Shown piece by piece: positions 10,526 through 22,698 of a DNA stretch of 64,000 nucleotides. Below the pieces are notes generated by a model that saw only the letters and a list, made by a program, of their open reading frames with translations, was not told where the DNA came from and searched no databases. The stretch spans positions 15,107,001-15,171,000 of the forward strand of contig NC_088914.1 of the NCBI RefSeq assembly GCF_963576675.1, in the 5' to 3' direction. The stretch is from Euphorbia lathyris (lineage: Eukaryota; Streptophyta; Magnoliopsida; Malpighiales; Euphorbiaceae). Every line of letters begins with the position of its first letter. Position 1 is the first letter of the stretch. Made by a program: the position numbers and the translations under genes.

Positions 10526-11372
10526 ACACTACTATTGGAGATTTGATTAGTCAAAACCTCTAAAATGCCCCAAATCTCTAATTTTACCCTAAAAAACTTT
10601 GGACATTTATATTTGGTGAATTCATATTTTCAGTATGGTTGATGCAACTTTTTTTTAATGTCATCAATTAATGTTTTTTTAGATTATATTTGCATTATCC
10701 ATCGTAATATATTGTAAAATTTAAATTAAAAAAAAATAGAATACTAGAATTTGAAAAATATACATGGGAATCCCATGAAAAGGAGATGAGGATAATTTTT
10801 CCTTATTTAATAAAAAATAAGGGAAAAGTATAAAAATAAATCATGTAGTTAGACCGATTTTCAAATACAATCACATGTTTAAAAGTTGGTAAATAGGTAT
10901 CTTGAGGTTCATTTTGTTAATAAGGACAGTCTAAATTACCAAAACCGTTAAAATTTAAGATTTAGTAAATAAAAAGTCAAAAGGGGTATTTTTTTTTTCA
11001 TTTTCACTTTATTTTATTTACACTTTAACATTTACTTTTTTTTTCCTCACACCTCTCTTTCTCACTACATCTTTCCATCAGTCCAGTCCAGTTTAGATGC
11101 GCTTCTCGATTTCTAAATGCATGTTCCAAAAACAGCCTCGTTGATAAAGAAGGAACCACTTCATCTCCACCAACTCCATTTTGAGAAAACTGTAAAAAAG
11201 AAAAGAGCAATAAAACTTCAAAAGAATGAGCTCTCCAAGCTATTCCTTTTTGTTTTCATCTTCCTCTCCCTAATCGTCATCGGAGAGGCTCAAGCTTATC
11301 GTCTTCAATGCTAGCATCATTGGGCACCCATTATCCTCCTTCATCTACCCATCTTATATTCTATGTTTAAGT
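10526..11372. other. Non-coding AT-rich stretch
   Basis: No gene is recognised. A patch at about 10815-10930 (AAAGTATAAAAATAAATCATG and following) looks like one end of a TIR element of the 'wish-list' intergenic type. No partner end was found. Confidence 0.3.
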
Positions 11373-11548
11373 GAAACACTTAGTTGCGTCAATGGGTTCA
11401 AGTACTAAAGTAGATCGATAAACTAAGAGATTATGATAAACTAAGTAGGTTTATTGGATGATTTAATTTCCCTTAACTAGGAAGTATATTAAATTAGGTA
11501 TAAATATACAGAGATAGCTAAGTTGCAAGCTAAGAGTAAAACTCTAAA
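11373..11548 (-). mobile_element. Copia 3' LTR, distal part (split by a MULE)
   Basis: Read on the minus strand, this continues the LTR that starts at 14223 once the MULE (11549-14111) and one copy of its target duplication are ignored. It carries a TATA-like TATATTTATACC and AT-rich U3/R-like sequence. The outer boundary near 11373 is a guess, because no matching 5' LTR or target duplication was found. Confidence 0.5.
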
Positions 11549-11697
11549 GGCCTAATGTTCATCCAGCCCCCTTAACTTGTCCAAATTGGTTATTTTACCC
11601 TTCCAACTCATCGAATGCCATATTTACTCCATTAACTTCATAAAAATAGTATTTCTCACCCCTTAACTTGTCCAAATTGATCATTTTACCCCTCCCC

Positions 11698-12833
11698 GGT
11701 CACACCCGACCTCAATCGGCATCGGGCATGAAATAGAAAGATCATAATCATTACTTAGGAGTCTCCAATTTATTCAAATATCATTATATTACAATTGAAA
11801 TATCAAAGTTCTAACCCTAATTCTAACAATAAGCAGCCAACTTCCAAACCTCGCCTAATCGGTCGATAACCTTCTCTATATCCTGTACTTTCTCACCTAA
11901 AAACATTAAAATATTTAAAAACGTGAGACAAAAATCTCAGTAAGAAACTATCAGCTATAAAAACCAACTTTACTTAACATAGCTACATATATACATTTAT
12001 AAAGGGATTTAATCAAAACCTTATAAAATATACTCAAAACTTAAGTTCATAATATAGTCAAAGTACTTAACCAAAACCATAAAAATATATAATTTGTATC
12101 CATTCTTGAGTTTAAAACCTTATAAAATATTGTAATTAAATAAGTGTTTTATCAAACCAACTCGTATTTAATCAAAGGTAAAACCTTATATCAAAATCAA
12201 TCATAACCGAAAACATAATCCAAATGAACTTAAAACATTGTATCCATCCTCGAGTTTCTCCCCTGAAGTATCAATACATAACCACATATATAATCGAGAC
12301 GTCTTTTAACCTTGCCTATCCCATATGGTCTTACCCAACACTTTACTGCCATACCCAATAGGTCTTAAGACTGTGTACACAGGTCATGTCCCTCACTGAA
12401 CATGGTCTTCAAATATAAAACCACCGATCCGGATAACTCTCGATGGATATAAAATCATTAAATCATAACGTGCTCAAATTTTCTTTCACAATCAAATTCC
12501 AAACTATTTCATAACCATAAATCATTTGGCTTCAATTAGCATTTTGTATCATAAAAATCATATTTGGACTTCAATCCAAAATAATAACAACAATAACCGT
12601 AACAGATTTCTCAATCCAAAAACAATTCGTAAGAAATCATCAAATTCATTTTGTTCAATATAGATATATATTGAAACCAAAAACATATATGTATATATGT
12701 AAATCAACTAAATTTCTATAATCAATAGCTTCATTTGAATCGTAATTTCACAATAAAAAGCAAAATCATGAAAAACCCTAATTTTACAAAATTCCTACAT
12801 AACCCTAAAATATCAATTTCTGAAACTTCTTTG

Positions 12834-12866
<33 letters not shown>

Positions 12867-13422
12867 ACATAAAACTCAAAATATAGTTGATAGTACATAA
12901 AACTCAAAATATAGTTGATAGTTACTTACCTTAGCTGCTAATCGAAGAAAATACATCCGTTCAAAATCCTGTCTAAGACGTTTTCCCTCCAAACGCTTCC
13001 GAAACTCAAAAACTCTTCGGTTAGGACTTAGATCTCTACTTACAGATGCTATAGTTTAAGTTTCAAGTGATTTGGACGGTCGAATCTCCGTAAATTAAAG
13101 AAACGGTGGAGAAACGGTTCAGAAACGATAAAAAGACGAAGAGGCAGAGAAAAGCAAGAAATGAAAAAAAAGAAAAGCAAGATGATGATCATCATCATCA
13201 TCTTCGTTTGGCATATATATCCAAATATGGATAAAATCCCGTTTGATCCTCCATCTTTATATAATCTTTTAAAAATTATCCTAAACTTTTAATTTACACA
13301 TAAAACCATTAAATTAACTCCAAACTTGTCCTATAATACCAAATAAAAATCATCCACCTAATAATTATAATATATATTACTATCAAGGTATAAATTCTAG
13401 AAATTTAGACCCGGATATGACA
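11698..13422. mobile_element. Solo LTR (about 1.7 kb) nested in the MULE
   Basis: It opens GGTCACACCCGACC, apparently a mutated TGTCACACCC, and ends CCCGGATATGACA. A 5-bp target duplication TCCCC is at 11693-11697 and 13423-13427. No gag-pol is present. TGTCACACCC...TGACA ends with 5-bp duplication fit an LTR left by recombination of a plant Ty3/Gypsy element. The lineage cannot be assigned from the LTR alone. Confidence 0.65.
12837..12862. repeat. (AT)n microsatellite
   Basis: About 13 AT repeats inside the solo LTR. Confidence 0.9.
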
Positions 13423-14111
13423 TCCCCAACTCATCGAATACCCTATTTACCCTCTTAACTCCATAAAAGTAGTATTTCTCACCACTTATGATCCTATTTA
13501 CCCCCTTAACTCCATAAAAGTGTTATTTTTTACCCCTTTATAGTGTAAAATTAATAGGAGTTATTCAAATGAGTTTGAAAATATATTTTTTTAATATCAA
13601 ATTTTTTTTAATTTGATAATTATATTGATTCTTCATGTGTTTATTACAATAATATTGTATTACAATAATTAAATAATCAAAATTTAACTAGCAAAAAAAA
13701 AATTTGAAAAGAGAATGAATGAATAAAAGATACAACTAATAAGAGCATTAATATAAACAAGTTAAAGATATTATATGTAGGGATAAGGTACCAAAATAGG
13801 TCTATGATTTTTTGGAAAGTATCAATTTAGATTCCACGTACAAAATAGCACAAATATAGGTCTAACGATTAAAAAACGGTATCAATTTAGGCCTCGATAA
13901 CGGATTGTAAGGGGTGAGAAATACCACTTTGTGGAGTTAAGGGAGTAAATAGAACATTTTATGGGTTGGAGGGGTAAATGGACAAGTTGAGGGGGTGAGA
14001 AATACTACTTTTATTGAGTTAATAGAGTAAATAGGACATTCAATTAGTTGGGGGGGGGGGGATAAAATGATCAATTTAGACAAGTTAAGGGAGTTGGGGA
14101 AGCATTAGGCC

Positions 14112-14223
14112 AACTCTAAAAATAAATACAAATAAGAACAAAATTACTCTCTAACTGTTAATAGGATATCAACAAAATATATTAAGAAAATATTAAGAGA
14201 TAATACTGATATTATCTGTAACA
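14112..14223 (-). mobile_element. Copia 3' LTR, proximal part
   Basis: On the minus strand the LTR starts TGTTACAGATAATATC at 14223, directly after a purine tract AAGGGGG (14224-14230). This is the expected order of PPT and 3' LTR. The LTR is cut at 14112 by the MULE and resumes at 11548. Confidence 0.65.
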
Positions 14224-14515
14224 CCCCCTTCAAGCCGATGGCGGGAATGAACTGTGAGACGAGATAGAAGAAGATGGAATCGAGCACTAGTCAGATGTTT
14301 GGTAAGTGCATTTGCAATTTGATCATCAGTGGAAAAAAATGGACAGTCAGGAATCCAAAGCTCACATGTTCCTGAACAAAATGATAATCGAGCTCAATAT
14401 GCTTTGTCTAAGCATAAAACACAAGATTGCTAGTGAGATAGATTGCACCGATATTGTCACACCAAAGTTACACCAGGCTGGTTGTCGGGTAACCAAGATC
14501 ACTAAGCAGACAACG
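14224..14515 (-). pseudogene. Copia RNase H C-terminal fragment
   Basis: Minus-strand translation in two frames gives CDNIGAIYLTSN, stop, TKHIELDYHFVQEHV, then after a frameshift STDDQIANALTKHLTSARF, ending in LEGGV at the PPT. These are the hallmark words of the Copia RNase H end (CDN--A--L..N, TKHIE-DYHFVRE, ST-DQ-AD--TK). The upstream polyprotein is missing to the right. Confidence 0.75.
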
Positions 14516-16960
14516 AAACTATCATCTCACTGTTATGTGAGTGCTAATTCTATTACTTCACTATCAATACCAATGTGTTCACTTGTTCACCCAATCATAC
14601 ATGTATTTGGCATCCTATTACAAACATGTTAGGCGCATGTCAAAGTGAACCGGATTCCACATTGATATTATAATGAAATCTAGTCTGAAGACAGTTAGAG
14701 ACATACTTAAGAAAACTTATGATACGACTACTATGTAGTTTTCTCGGACGGATCGATCTAGTCACATGTATACAATATGTACCTGTATTCACAACTGACT
14801 TAACAAGTACTATGGCTAGTATTATTTACTACCATACAATCATCGAATATACAAGTTTGTGGTTCTAATCATTACCATGATAGAATAGACTTGGGATATG
14901 GTTTTACGAATGTCAATCAATGAATTCTCTATTCATATTATAGCACAAGATTTAAATGAACTAGATTACTGCCTTTATTAATGTGATACAAATATATTTT
15001 ACAAGAACCAATACCTATGAACTAGGACACATCAACAGGTACCACATTTAGAAAGTTATCAGATGGAACAGTTTAGTCCTCTCTTGTCTCCAATACGTCT
15101 AAAGGGAACTTGAGGGAGTCAAAATCAACAAATCTTCAATTTCCTTTGTTGATAGACAGCCTACACAAAGAAACAAGTCTAATGATTAAAATGTTCAAAC
15201 ATTATTACAAACATAAGTTATGCATTCAAGACATTTTACCGAGATTAGAAGGCCCATAAGCTTTTGACCTAGTGCCTTCCATATTTGAGATATAATTAAC
15301 AGATAACCGTCAACCTATACCCACTGTAATAGCTCTTCATCAGTCATCTCCATAATAACAACACCTTTTCAATGACTATACACAAAGGCCATGGTCTGCA
15401 AGAACTGCTCCACGAGCTCTTTCATATGGCTTCGTCCCTCATAAGAAAAATGCTTGAATGAATTAGCTATTTTCCATTCCTTTTCCGTAAGACATTGTTC
15501 ATCCAACCACCCTTCCTTTAAGAGCGGAGCTAGATTCCACATGGTAGGAAATGAGAAAGGCCTTGTTGATGTCACCATAAAGGAATGATGATGACACTTT
15601 AGCATTTTCGAAATCATACCGTCGAACACCTTTTGGCCCATTCCATAGGAAAAATGTAAATGTTCTGATTTATGAATTCGAAGGATTGAAGAATTTATGG
15701 AAGACAACTTCAAAAATCCTAAACCCAACAACACAAAAAACTTGGTATACCCATCAATCTCCAGGAGTTAAGGGTCAATTTCCCTAATGATAACCCAAAT
15801 TCACACACCACTTATACAAAGAAGCGCAATGAAGTAATGTCTGCCTCAAACGTGTTCTCATATACAATCAAATGGTTGACTTGAGAAAAAACTCAAATTA
15901 ATAGATAGAAAGCCATAAGACAACTCTATTTTATATGACAAACTTATCAAGGGCATGTCAATCACTACTCTATTGGAAGCACTAACTGCATATTTCAATA
16001 GGCCTTGCGACCCCATCTTAGGCTTATAATCAGTCAACGACACGAATTTCTTGTTTTCTCAAAATAAATCATGCAAGAACATATGATATCTGTAAGGATT
16101 CATGACTTAGAAAGTAGGTTACATCTAAACTTCCACCCTGAACATACATTAACCCACTAGCTCGGGCGCGTCCTATTGATTTCATACATGGGCTTTCATC
16201 ATCATTCCCCTTGACTGCTACTTCTCCTTCACCCACTTTACCAGCACCATAATTCACAACATCAGCTTCAGTGGCTTAAGGAATTACAACAACATTGTTG
16301 GTTGATAGGTTTTTAGAGGTTACATCTACATGCATATGGGAGTTTTCTATAGGAGCATCTCCTAAAATTTGTTTTTTTACTGGAATTTCCCATCATCCTC
16401 TCATTTACCCTAGATGTCTCCTCAAACATAGTGACAAGAAAAAAAATGACAACATAAAAAAAGAAATAAAATAAAAGGAGGAAAAAGAGAAAGAGAAATT
16501 GAACTTAAGAAAACGGAAGGAAATCTCTAGTTGGGTAGTACTCTTCAAAAAGAATGAGTATAAAAGCTTTATCGAAGGTAAAAGAATGTGAACAAAAGCA
16601 AAGATACAAAGGTTATCCTTTTATATGACAAGAAAAGAGGTAGGTGAAAGGTCTACACATTCAAAATCCATGAAAAATTGAGTGGATCTCTTCTCAAACG
16701 AGTCGTATCAACCTTAAAAGTCATCATTCCCAAAACACACGCCACTTTCACATAAATGTTGATCATGAGGTCTTACGAGGAGGGACTTTTGATATAAAAT
16801 GGTCTAATCTAGGATCAACAATCGACACATAGGTCCATATAACTATTCTTTTCCATGTGCGAGACACATTCTGTCTCCTCTGTATTTTATATTTTTAGAT
16901 TATTATATAACTGATTTTAATACCGGAATGTTAATCGATACCATTGTCAGTATATGTACC
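14516..16960. other. Unassigned stretch with a weak minus-strand frame
   Basis: A 121-codon minus-strand frame at 15369-15734 includes MWNLAPLLKEGWLDEQ and GRSHMKELVEQFLQTM. I do not recognise a family. Adjoining minus-strand text up to about 16260 is broken by stops. It may be a decayed transposon protein or chance. No RNA gene or element ends were seen. Confidence 0.3.
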
Positions 16961-16994
16961 GTTCGAAAGCACTACTTATCAAGATGCATTCATA

Positions 16995-17110
16995 AATTAT
17001 TATTATTATTTATTATTATTATTTGAAGAAGTTATTATTATTGTTTTTTAATCAATTAATATTATTGGGGGGTTTTTTTTTTTGAGAAAATTATTATTAT
17101 TGTTATACTT
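16995..17110. repeat. Imperfect (TTA)n array
   Basis: Repeated ATT/TTA triplets interrupted by a few other bases and a T-rich stretch. Confidence 0.7.
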
Positions 17111-17533
17111 TGATAATTGAAGTCATAGTCGAATACCATTTCCACGCTAGATGGGAGGGGACCAACTCTATCACTAATTAATTGTAAATATTAATTTCAA
17201 TAAATAAAGGAAAAAGTGCAATTTTTTTAAAATAAAGTTATTGTTATAATCGCTTTCATTTAACTGTAACCCAACCAAAAGGACTATCCTAATATTTTAA
17301 AATAAAGTTATTGTTATCCTCTCTTTCATTTATTAATTAAGGTTAATTCAAAATATTAAAAGTTTCGAGTTACTTAAAATTGAGATCTCGAGTTTAAAAT
17401 CGGTCCTAGGACCTAAGATTGAAGGGAAGCTATTGAAAAAAAAAAATTAGGACGGTACCTATTTACTTTTATTATTGCTGTTTGTTATTACTGATATATA
17501 GTGGGTATTAGTTAATTTTTCTATAAAAAGCAG

Positions 17534-18255
17534 GATTAAAGTACAAAAATGTCTTTAATGTTTGGGTTCATGAGCAATTTTACCTCTAACATCTGAAATG
17601 ATGCAATTTTACCCATAACATTAGAAGACAATAGCAATTTTATCCCTAACATTGATCAATTGGGTCAATTTCAGAAATAATTAATAAAACCATTTTCTCG
17701 GTCATGAATCTTGTCATCTACAGTTCACACGTGCTTCATTTTATCAGTAACAAATCACAAACATATGTTGGAATATGAAAAAAATAAAAAATATACTCTT
17801 TTTGTACGAATTAAACAAAAAAAAAACTGAATTTATAAATATTAATCTTCAATTCTATTAGAGATAATGCCTTTGGTAGGGATATGTTTAGATTTTCTTA
17901 AAAGCATTTGTTGTATTGGATTCATATTTTTTCTTCTCTTCATTTATATACCTTGGGTCTTTGCCTTTTCGGGGGTGCCAACCTGGTTGGGATTTCCGTT
18001 AGGCTAGGTCCATATTTCAATAAAAAAAATATTAAATTATAAAAAACATTAGAACGAATTGTTATGCAATTGGTGCAGAATAAGGGACAAAAATATCTGT
18101 GTTTATAATAGTGTCTGAAATTGAACCAATTTATCAATATTATGGGTAAAATTGCTTTTGGCTTCCAATGTTAGGGTAAAATTACATCATTTTAGACGTT
18201 AGGGATAAAATTGCACCTGACCAAAAATGTCAGGTGTATTTTTGCACCTTAACCC
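17534..18255. mobile_element. MULE-like element, family 2 (722 bp)
   Basis: Inverted ends: GATTAAAGTACAAAAATG at the left and, as reverse complement, GGGTTAAGGTGCAAAAATA at the right, continuing as matched phrases such as AGCAATTTTA and CTAACATCTGAAATGATG. A 10-bp direct repeat TAAAAAGCAG flanks it at 17524-17533 and 18256-18265, consistent with Mutator-type insertion. There is no coding capacity. One half of this family recurs inside the Tourist-like elements at 60.8 and 62.4 kb. Confidence 0.78.
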
Positions 18256-18265
18256 TAAAAAGCAG

Positions 18266-19250
18266 TTGTTTCGAATTTTTACCAAACATATTTTATCTCT
18301 TATTTAGGTTTAAAAGGCAAAAAACAGTTTCGAAAATTGAAAACAAACGGAGACTTAGTAAACATCTAATATACATCTATATATGTAATAAAATTTTCTT
18401 ATATATATTAAAATAAATAATCGGTATTTTAGACTTAAAAAAAGACCAGTGCTCTAAATATGTGTTTTTACATATATTTTTTTTTTTTAATTAAATGAGT
18501 CGCCTGATAATAATAAATATATGTTTACAAGTAAAAAAAGGACCGATTCTCTAAGACCGGTTCTGTTCGAGTTCGAATCTTAGTATATATATAAAAGTTT
18601 AATTGGAATAATTTATTTAAATAATATCTAACGAGCTTTTAACCGAATAACCAAAAAATTATAGTATTTTTTTTTATAAATATAAAGTAATATTTCTAAA
18701 AATATATATTTACAAGTAATATTTCTTCCAGTGTTGTCCTTGTTCTTGACGTATTTTATTGGATTAGCTGCCCCTGCCGTCAATTCATTAACGCATCCAT
18801 TTACTTAACAACAAAATTAATTAGAATTAATTAAGTGATCATTTTGCAACTTGCATTTTTTATTATTATGTTTACACTGTTAATGAGTCACCTGACAATA
18901 ATAAATATATTTCTAAAATAATACTCTGAAATTGACTTAAGCTTTCTTAATTTCTTTTAATTGTTTATTTATTTACATGTATAATCATTTTCATGCATTA
19001 ATAGTAGATGTTTCTTTCTGTTAAAAAACAAACATATATGTTTTAATAATATTTTGTGTGCATGTTACATCAATTTAGCAATAAATCTCTCCAATAATCA
19101 CTTTTTAAATGCATGAATTCAAATTATAATATTGTATAGAAAACAACGTAGGATTATCATATAATTTATCTTCTTGGGTAAGTTTTTTATTAGTTTTAAT
19201 GTATATTATATAAAAATAAGATTTAAATCTAATGTTTAAGTGTAGTCATA
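18266..19250. other. AT-rich non-coding stretch
   Basis: No gene seen. Two similar phrases (near 18500 and 18887, CCTGA.AATAATAAATATAT) hint at a diverged local duplication. Confidence 0.3.
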
Positions 19251-19254
19251 CCAA

Positions 19255-22200
19255 TCCGCAGATTGTGCCAGGCAAATCAATCATCGATAGTGTCTAGGTT
19301 GTTTTTGAGATCATCCATTACATTGAAGCGTAAAATATGGGCAATATCAAAAAAGTGGCCCTGAAGATTGACACCAGTAAAGCTTACGATAGGATCGACT
19401 AGCGGTTCCTGGAAGATGTCATGGTTCAGATGGGGTTCGGGGAAAAATGGGTCCAGTGGATTATAATGTGCACCACTTTAGTTTCTTATTCGGTTTCAGT
19501 GAATAATTGTTTGACTGATTCGTTTATCCCTAGAAGGGGTCTACGACAGGGGGACCCTTTATCCTCGTATTTATTTATTCTTTATACAGAAGTGTTGGCT
19601 GGAATGGTATTGAAAGCTAAAGCTAATAATGAAATTATAGGGTGTCATCAGTTACACACCTTTTCTTTATAGACGACAGTTTTCTATCTTTTGGAGCTTC
19701 ACAGATTGAATCATAGGCAATGTGATTACGAGCAAGCGTCGGGACAAGCGGTAAACCTCAGTAAATCCAGAATCTTTTTAACTCTAACATGAAGGAAGAT
19801 GAGATGGTGGTTCTCCGCTCGATTTTGAAGGTTACAGCTCCTTTGGATACAGTCTGATATCTTGGTCTCCCATCGCTTATTGGGAGATCAAAGCGAAGCA
19901 TTTTTATATTCTTGGTGGATAGGCTGCGCAAGAGGTTTCGGAACTGGGGATTTCGGTTTTTATCAGCGGCAGGTAAAGAAGTTTTAACTAAAGTAGTGGC
20001 TCAATCTCTTCCTACATTATGTATGAGCACATTTTTATTACCTAGGTCTGTTTATGATAATTTGTAAAAAGTAATAAACTCTTTTTGGTGGGGTACGAAA
20101 ATGGAAGGCAAACAGAGTATTCATTGGTTCGACTGGTCGAGACTGTGCTGACGAAAGGACCAAGGTGGACTCTGGTTCCGAAACCTTCACATGTTTAATC
20201 AGCCATTGATAAGGAAACACATGTGGAAGTTGATTCAGACCCATAATATCTTAGTAAGAAAATTATTCAAAGCAAAATATTTTCTAGATGTGACTTTCCT
20301 ATCCTTAGGTAGTAATCCTGGTTTCGTTTGGAGCAGTATTTAGGGTTCTATTGAATTACTTTGATTGGGTGTTAGATGGAAGGTGGGGGACGAGAAATCG
20401 ACCTGAGCTTCGGACGATCCTTGGGTCCCTAATTTGAAAGGGTTTCATATTAATTTTTTTTCACCTTCAGGGATTGGAGGATATGACAGTAGCGAATCTC
20501 ATACAGCCAGATTTGAAAGTGTGGGATATGGATAAGCTTTTTGGATGTTTCAGCGAAGCGGAGGTGGTGGAAATGAGTAAAATTATCCTACCATATAGGG
20601 AGGTTACGGATGAGCAAATTTGGAACCTAACTAAGGACGGTATTTACACTTCAAAATCGAGATACAGGGTTGTCGAGGAAACTATGTTCTCACGTCAGTC
20701 GGCTGCTGGCTGATCCAAATTATAGGGTCTTGTGGTGCTGCCGCGTATGAAGATGTTTTTGTGGAAACTGTGTACAAGTTGATCCCTCTTCGAAGTAAGT
20801 TGGTGAGAAAAATGGTTAATATCTCGGGAGGCTGTCCATTTTGCGACTGCAATGAAGAAATGGGATGACATCTTTTTATTGAATGTGTGGTGGCACGGGT
20901 GGTTTGTTTTGCTGATTGATTGGCAGTTCCAGCAGGCAGTCCAAACGGTTTGGAGGGATGGGTGATTCGGTTTTTTGAGGCTGTCGAGAAAGATATAAAG
21001 GTGAGAACAACATGTTTACTTTTCATCATATGGAAATAGCGAAATAGTTAGTTCTGGAACTGGATGAGAGAATCAGTGGCAAAGGGGTTTCAAATAGTAC
21101 AAGAATTCTATCTTGATTGGCGTGTGTTTTGGGTCCAGCGGCTAGGAGCCCCGAGGATGGCTCCCCTGCTCTTGTGTCATAGTCAGTTCCACATAAAGGC
21201 TTCGTCAAATGCAATGTGGATGGGGCTCTTTTCAACAGCAGCAATACGTGTGGCATTGAGGCTATAGTGCGGGATGATACAAGGCTATTCCTCGTATGCA
21301 ATAGTAATAGACTTTGTGGGATGAAGGAGCTGGCTGTGATGGAGGCGTTAGCTATTCGTTCAAGCTTATTGTGGTTGCGACGAATAATTACAGGAAGGTT
21401 TTGGTAGAAACGGACATGGTCGACCTCTCTGAGTTCTGGTCTATAATTCAGGACTACAAAGCTAATTTATAGTTACATTCAGATTTTTATATCTCTTTTA
21501 CCTCTCGGTTAGCGAACGGTGCAACCCATCTTATCGCTAGGCATGCAAATTCCAATACTAACTATTTTGTTACTATAACAATGCCAAGTTCGCTTAATAT
21601 TGTAATTCACAGGGATTTGAATTCTTCATTTAGGCCTAATGCTACCCCAACCCCCTTAACTTGTCCAAATTAGTCATTTTACCCCCTTAACTCATCGAAT
21701 GTCTTATTTACCCTTTAACTCCATAAAAGTGGTATTTCTCACCCCCTCAACTTGTCCATTTACTCCCTCAACTCATAGAATGTCCTATTTACCCTCTTAA
21801 CTCCACAAAAGTGGTATTTCTCACCCCTTACAATCTGTTATCGATGCCTAAATTGATACCATTTTTTAAACATTAAACATATGTTGGTGCTATTTTTTAC
21901 GTGGAACCTAAATTGATACTTTCCCAAAAACTATAGGCCTATTTTGGTACCTTATCCCTACATATAATATCTTTAACTTGATTATATTAATGGGCTTGTT
22001 ATTTGTATCTTTTATTCATTCCGTCTCTTTTCAATTTTTTTTTTGCTAGTTAAATTTTGATTATCTAATTATTGTAATAAACACATGAATGATCAATATA
22101 ATTATCAAATTAAAACAAAATAAAAAAAGTTGGTATTAACAATATATATTTTCAAACTCATTTGAATAAGTTCTAATAATTTTGCACTATAAAGAGGTAA

Positions 22201-22490
22201 GAAATACTACTTTTATAGAGCTAATGGGATAAATATGACCATAAGGGGTGAGAAATACCACTTTTATGAAGTTAATAGAGGTAAATAGGACATTTGATGA
22301 GTCGGGAAGGGGTAAAATGACGAATTTGGACAAGTTAAATGGGTGAGAAATGCCATTTTTATGGAGTTAAATGGATAAATAGGACATTCGATGAGTTGGA
22401 GGGGTAAAATGACCAATTTAGACAAGTTAAGGGGGCTGGAGGTGTATTAGACCTTCATTTTAATATGAGCTTGCTTCCAAAAAAAAAAAA
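19255..22490 (+). pseudogene. 5'-truncated L1-type LINE (LINE A), with poly-A tail
   Basis: It begins inside the reverse transcriptase (RQIIDSV-like, then LKIDTSKAYDRID) and continues with GLRQGDPLSSYLFIL. A zf-RVT-like CPFCDCNEEMG..LFIEC follows near 20835, then an RNase H-like CNVDGALFN with EALAIRSSLLW near 21200-21375. Stops and frameshifts are frequent, so no product is expected. The 3' end is 22479, followed by an A11 tail (22480-22490). The MULE at 21633-22454 splits its 3' untranslated end. The 5' truncation is typical of target-primed reverse transcription. I could not find its target duplication. Confidence 0.85.
21633..22454. mobile_element. MULE-like element, family 1 copy 2 (822 bp)
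   Basis: Inverted ends start GGCCTAATGCTACCCC and end ...GTATTAGACC. The flanks are TTCATTTA (21625-21632) and TTCATTTT (22455-22462), an 8-9-bp near-identical duplication. The interior matches copy 1 in inverse orientation (for example TACCTTATCCCTACATATAA versus its complement near 13780). It was inserted into the 3' end of LINE A, whose sequence resumes and reaches a poly-A tail 25 bp later. Confidence 0.82.
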
Positions 22491-22539
22491 GTAGTAGAGT
22501 ATGTGTAGATATATATATTAATTTGAAAGTAATGTTTAA

Positions 22540-22640
22540 AGGTAGATGAGATGGTTAAGGATGCTTATTTTTATTTGAGAGGTCTTGTGTTCAACTCCCT
22601 TCAACCTTATTAGAGACTACATCTCACCTGAAATTTTGAG
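22540..22640 (+). promoter_or_regulatory. tRNA-like head at the LINE 5' end
   Basis: TAGATGAGATGGTTAAGGA (A-box-like, one mismatch at the Y position) is followed about 35 bp later by TGTTCAACTCC, which matches the B box GGTTCRANYCC except at the first base. It lies inside the target duplication and so belongs to the transposed unit. It resembles the head of a tRNA-derived SINE. Whether it works as a polymerase III promoter is unknown. Confidence 0.55.
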
Positions 22641-22698
22641 ATAAAGTAGTTTGAGAGAAAAAGACGTTGCCGCTGAACCTTGCGATACCTATGATCGC

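Larger units (their letters stand above)
11549..14111. mobile_element. MULE-like element, family 1 copy 1, with nested solo LTR
   Basis: Long inverted ends: both open GGCCTAATG..CC and continue CTTAACTTGTCCAAATT, then TTAACTCCATAAAAGT-type phrases. A 9-bp target duplication AACTCTAAA lies at 11540-11548 and 14112-14120, typical of Mutator-like elements. The solo LTR at 11698-13422 sits inside the left terminal repeat; without it the element is about 0.84 kb, like copy 2 at 21633-22454 (822 bp), which lies in the opposite orientation. No transposase is present. It was inserted into a Copia LTR. Confidence 0.85.

Noticed and set aside
11025..11314. Overlapping short frames near 11.1 kb as a small gene
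   Set aside because: Frames overlap on both strands with low-complexity composition and no recognisable motif or promoter.
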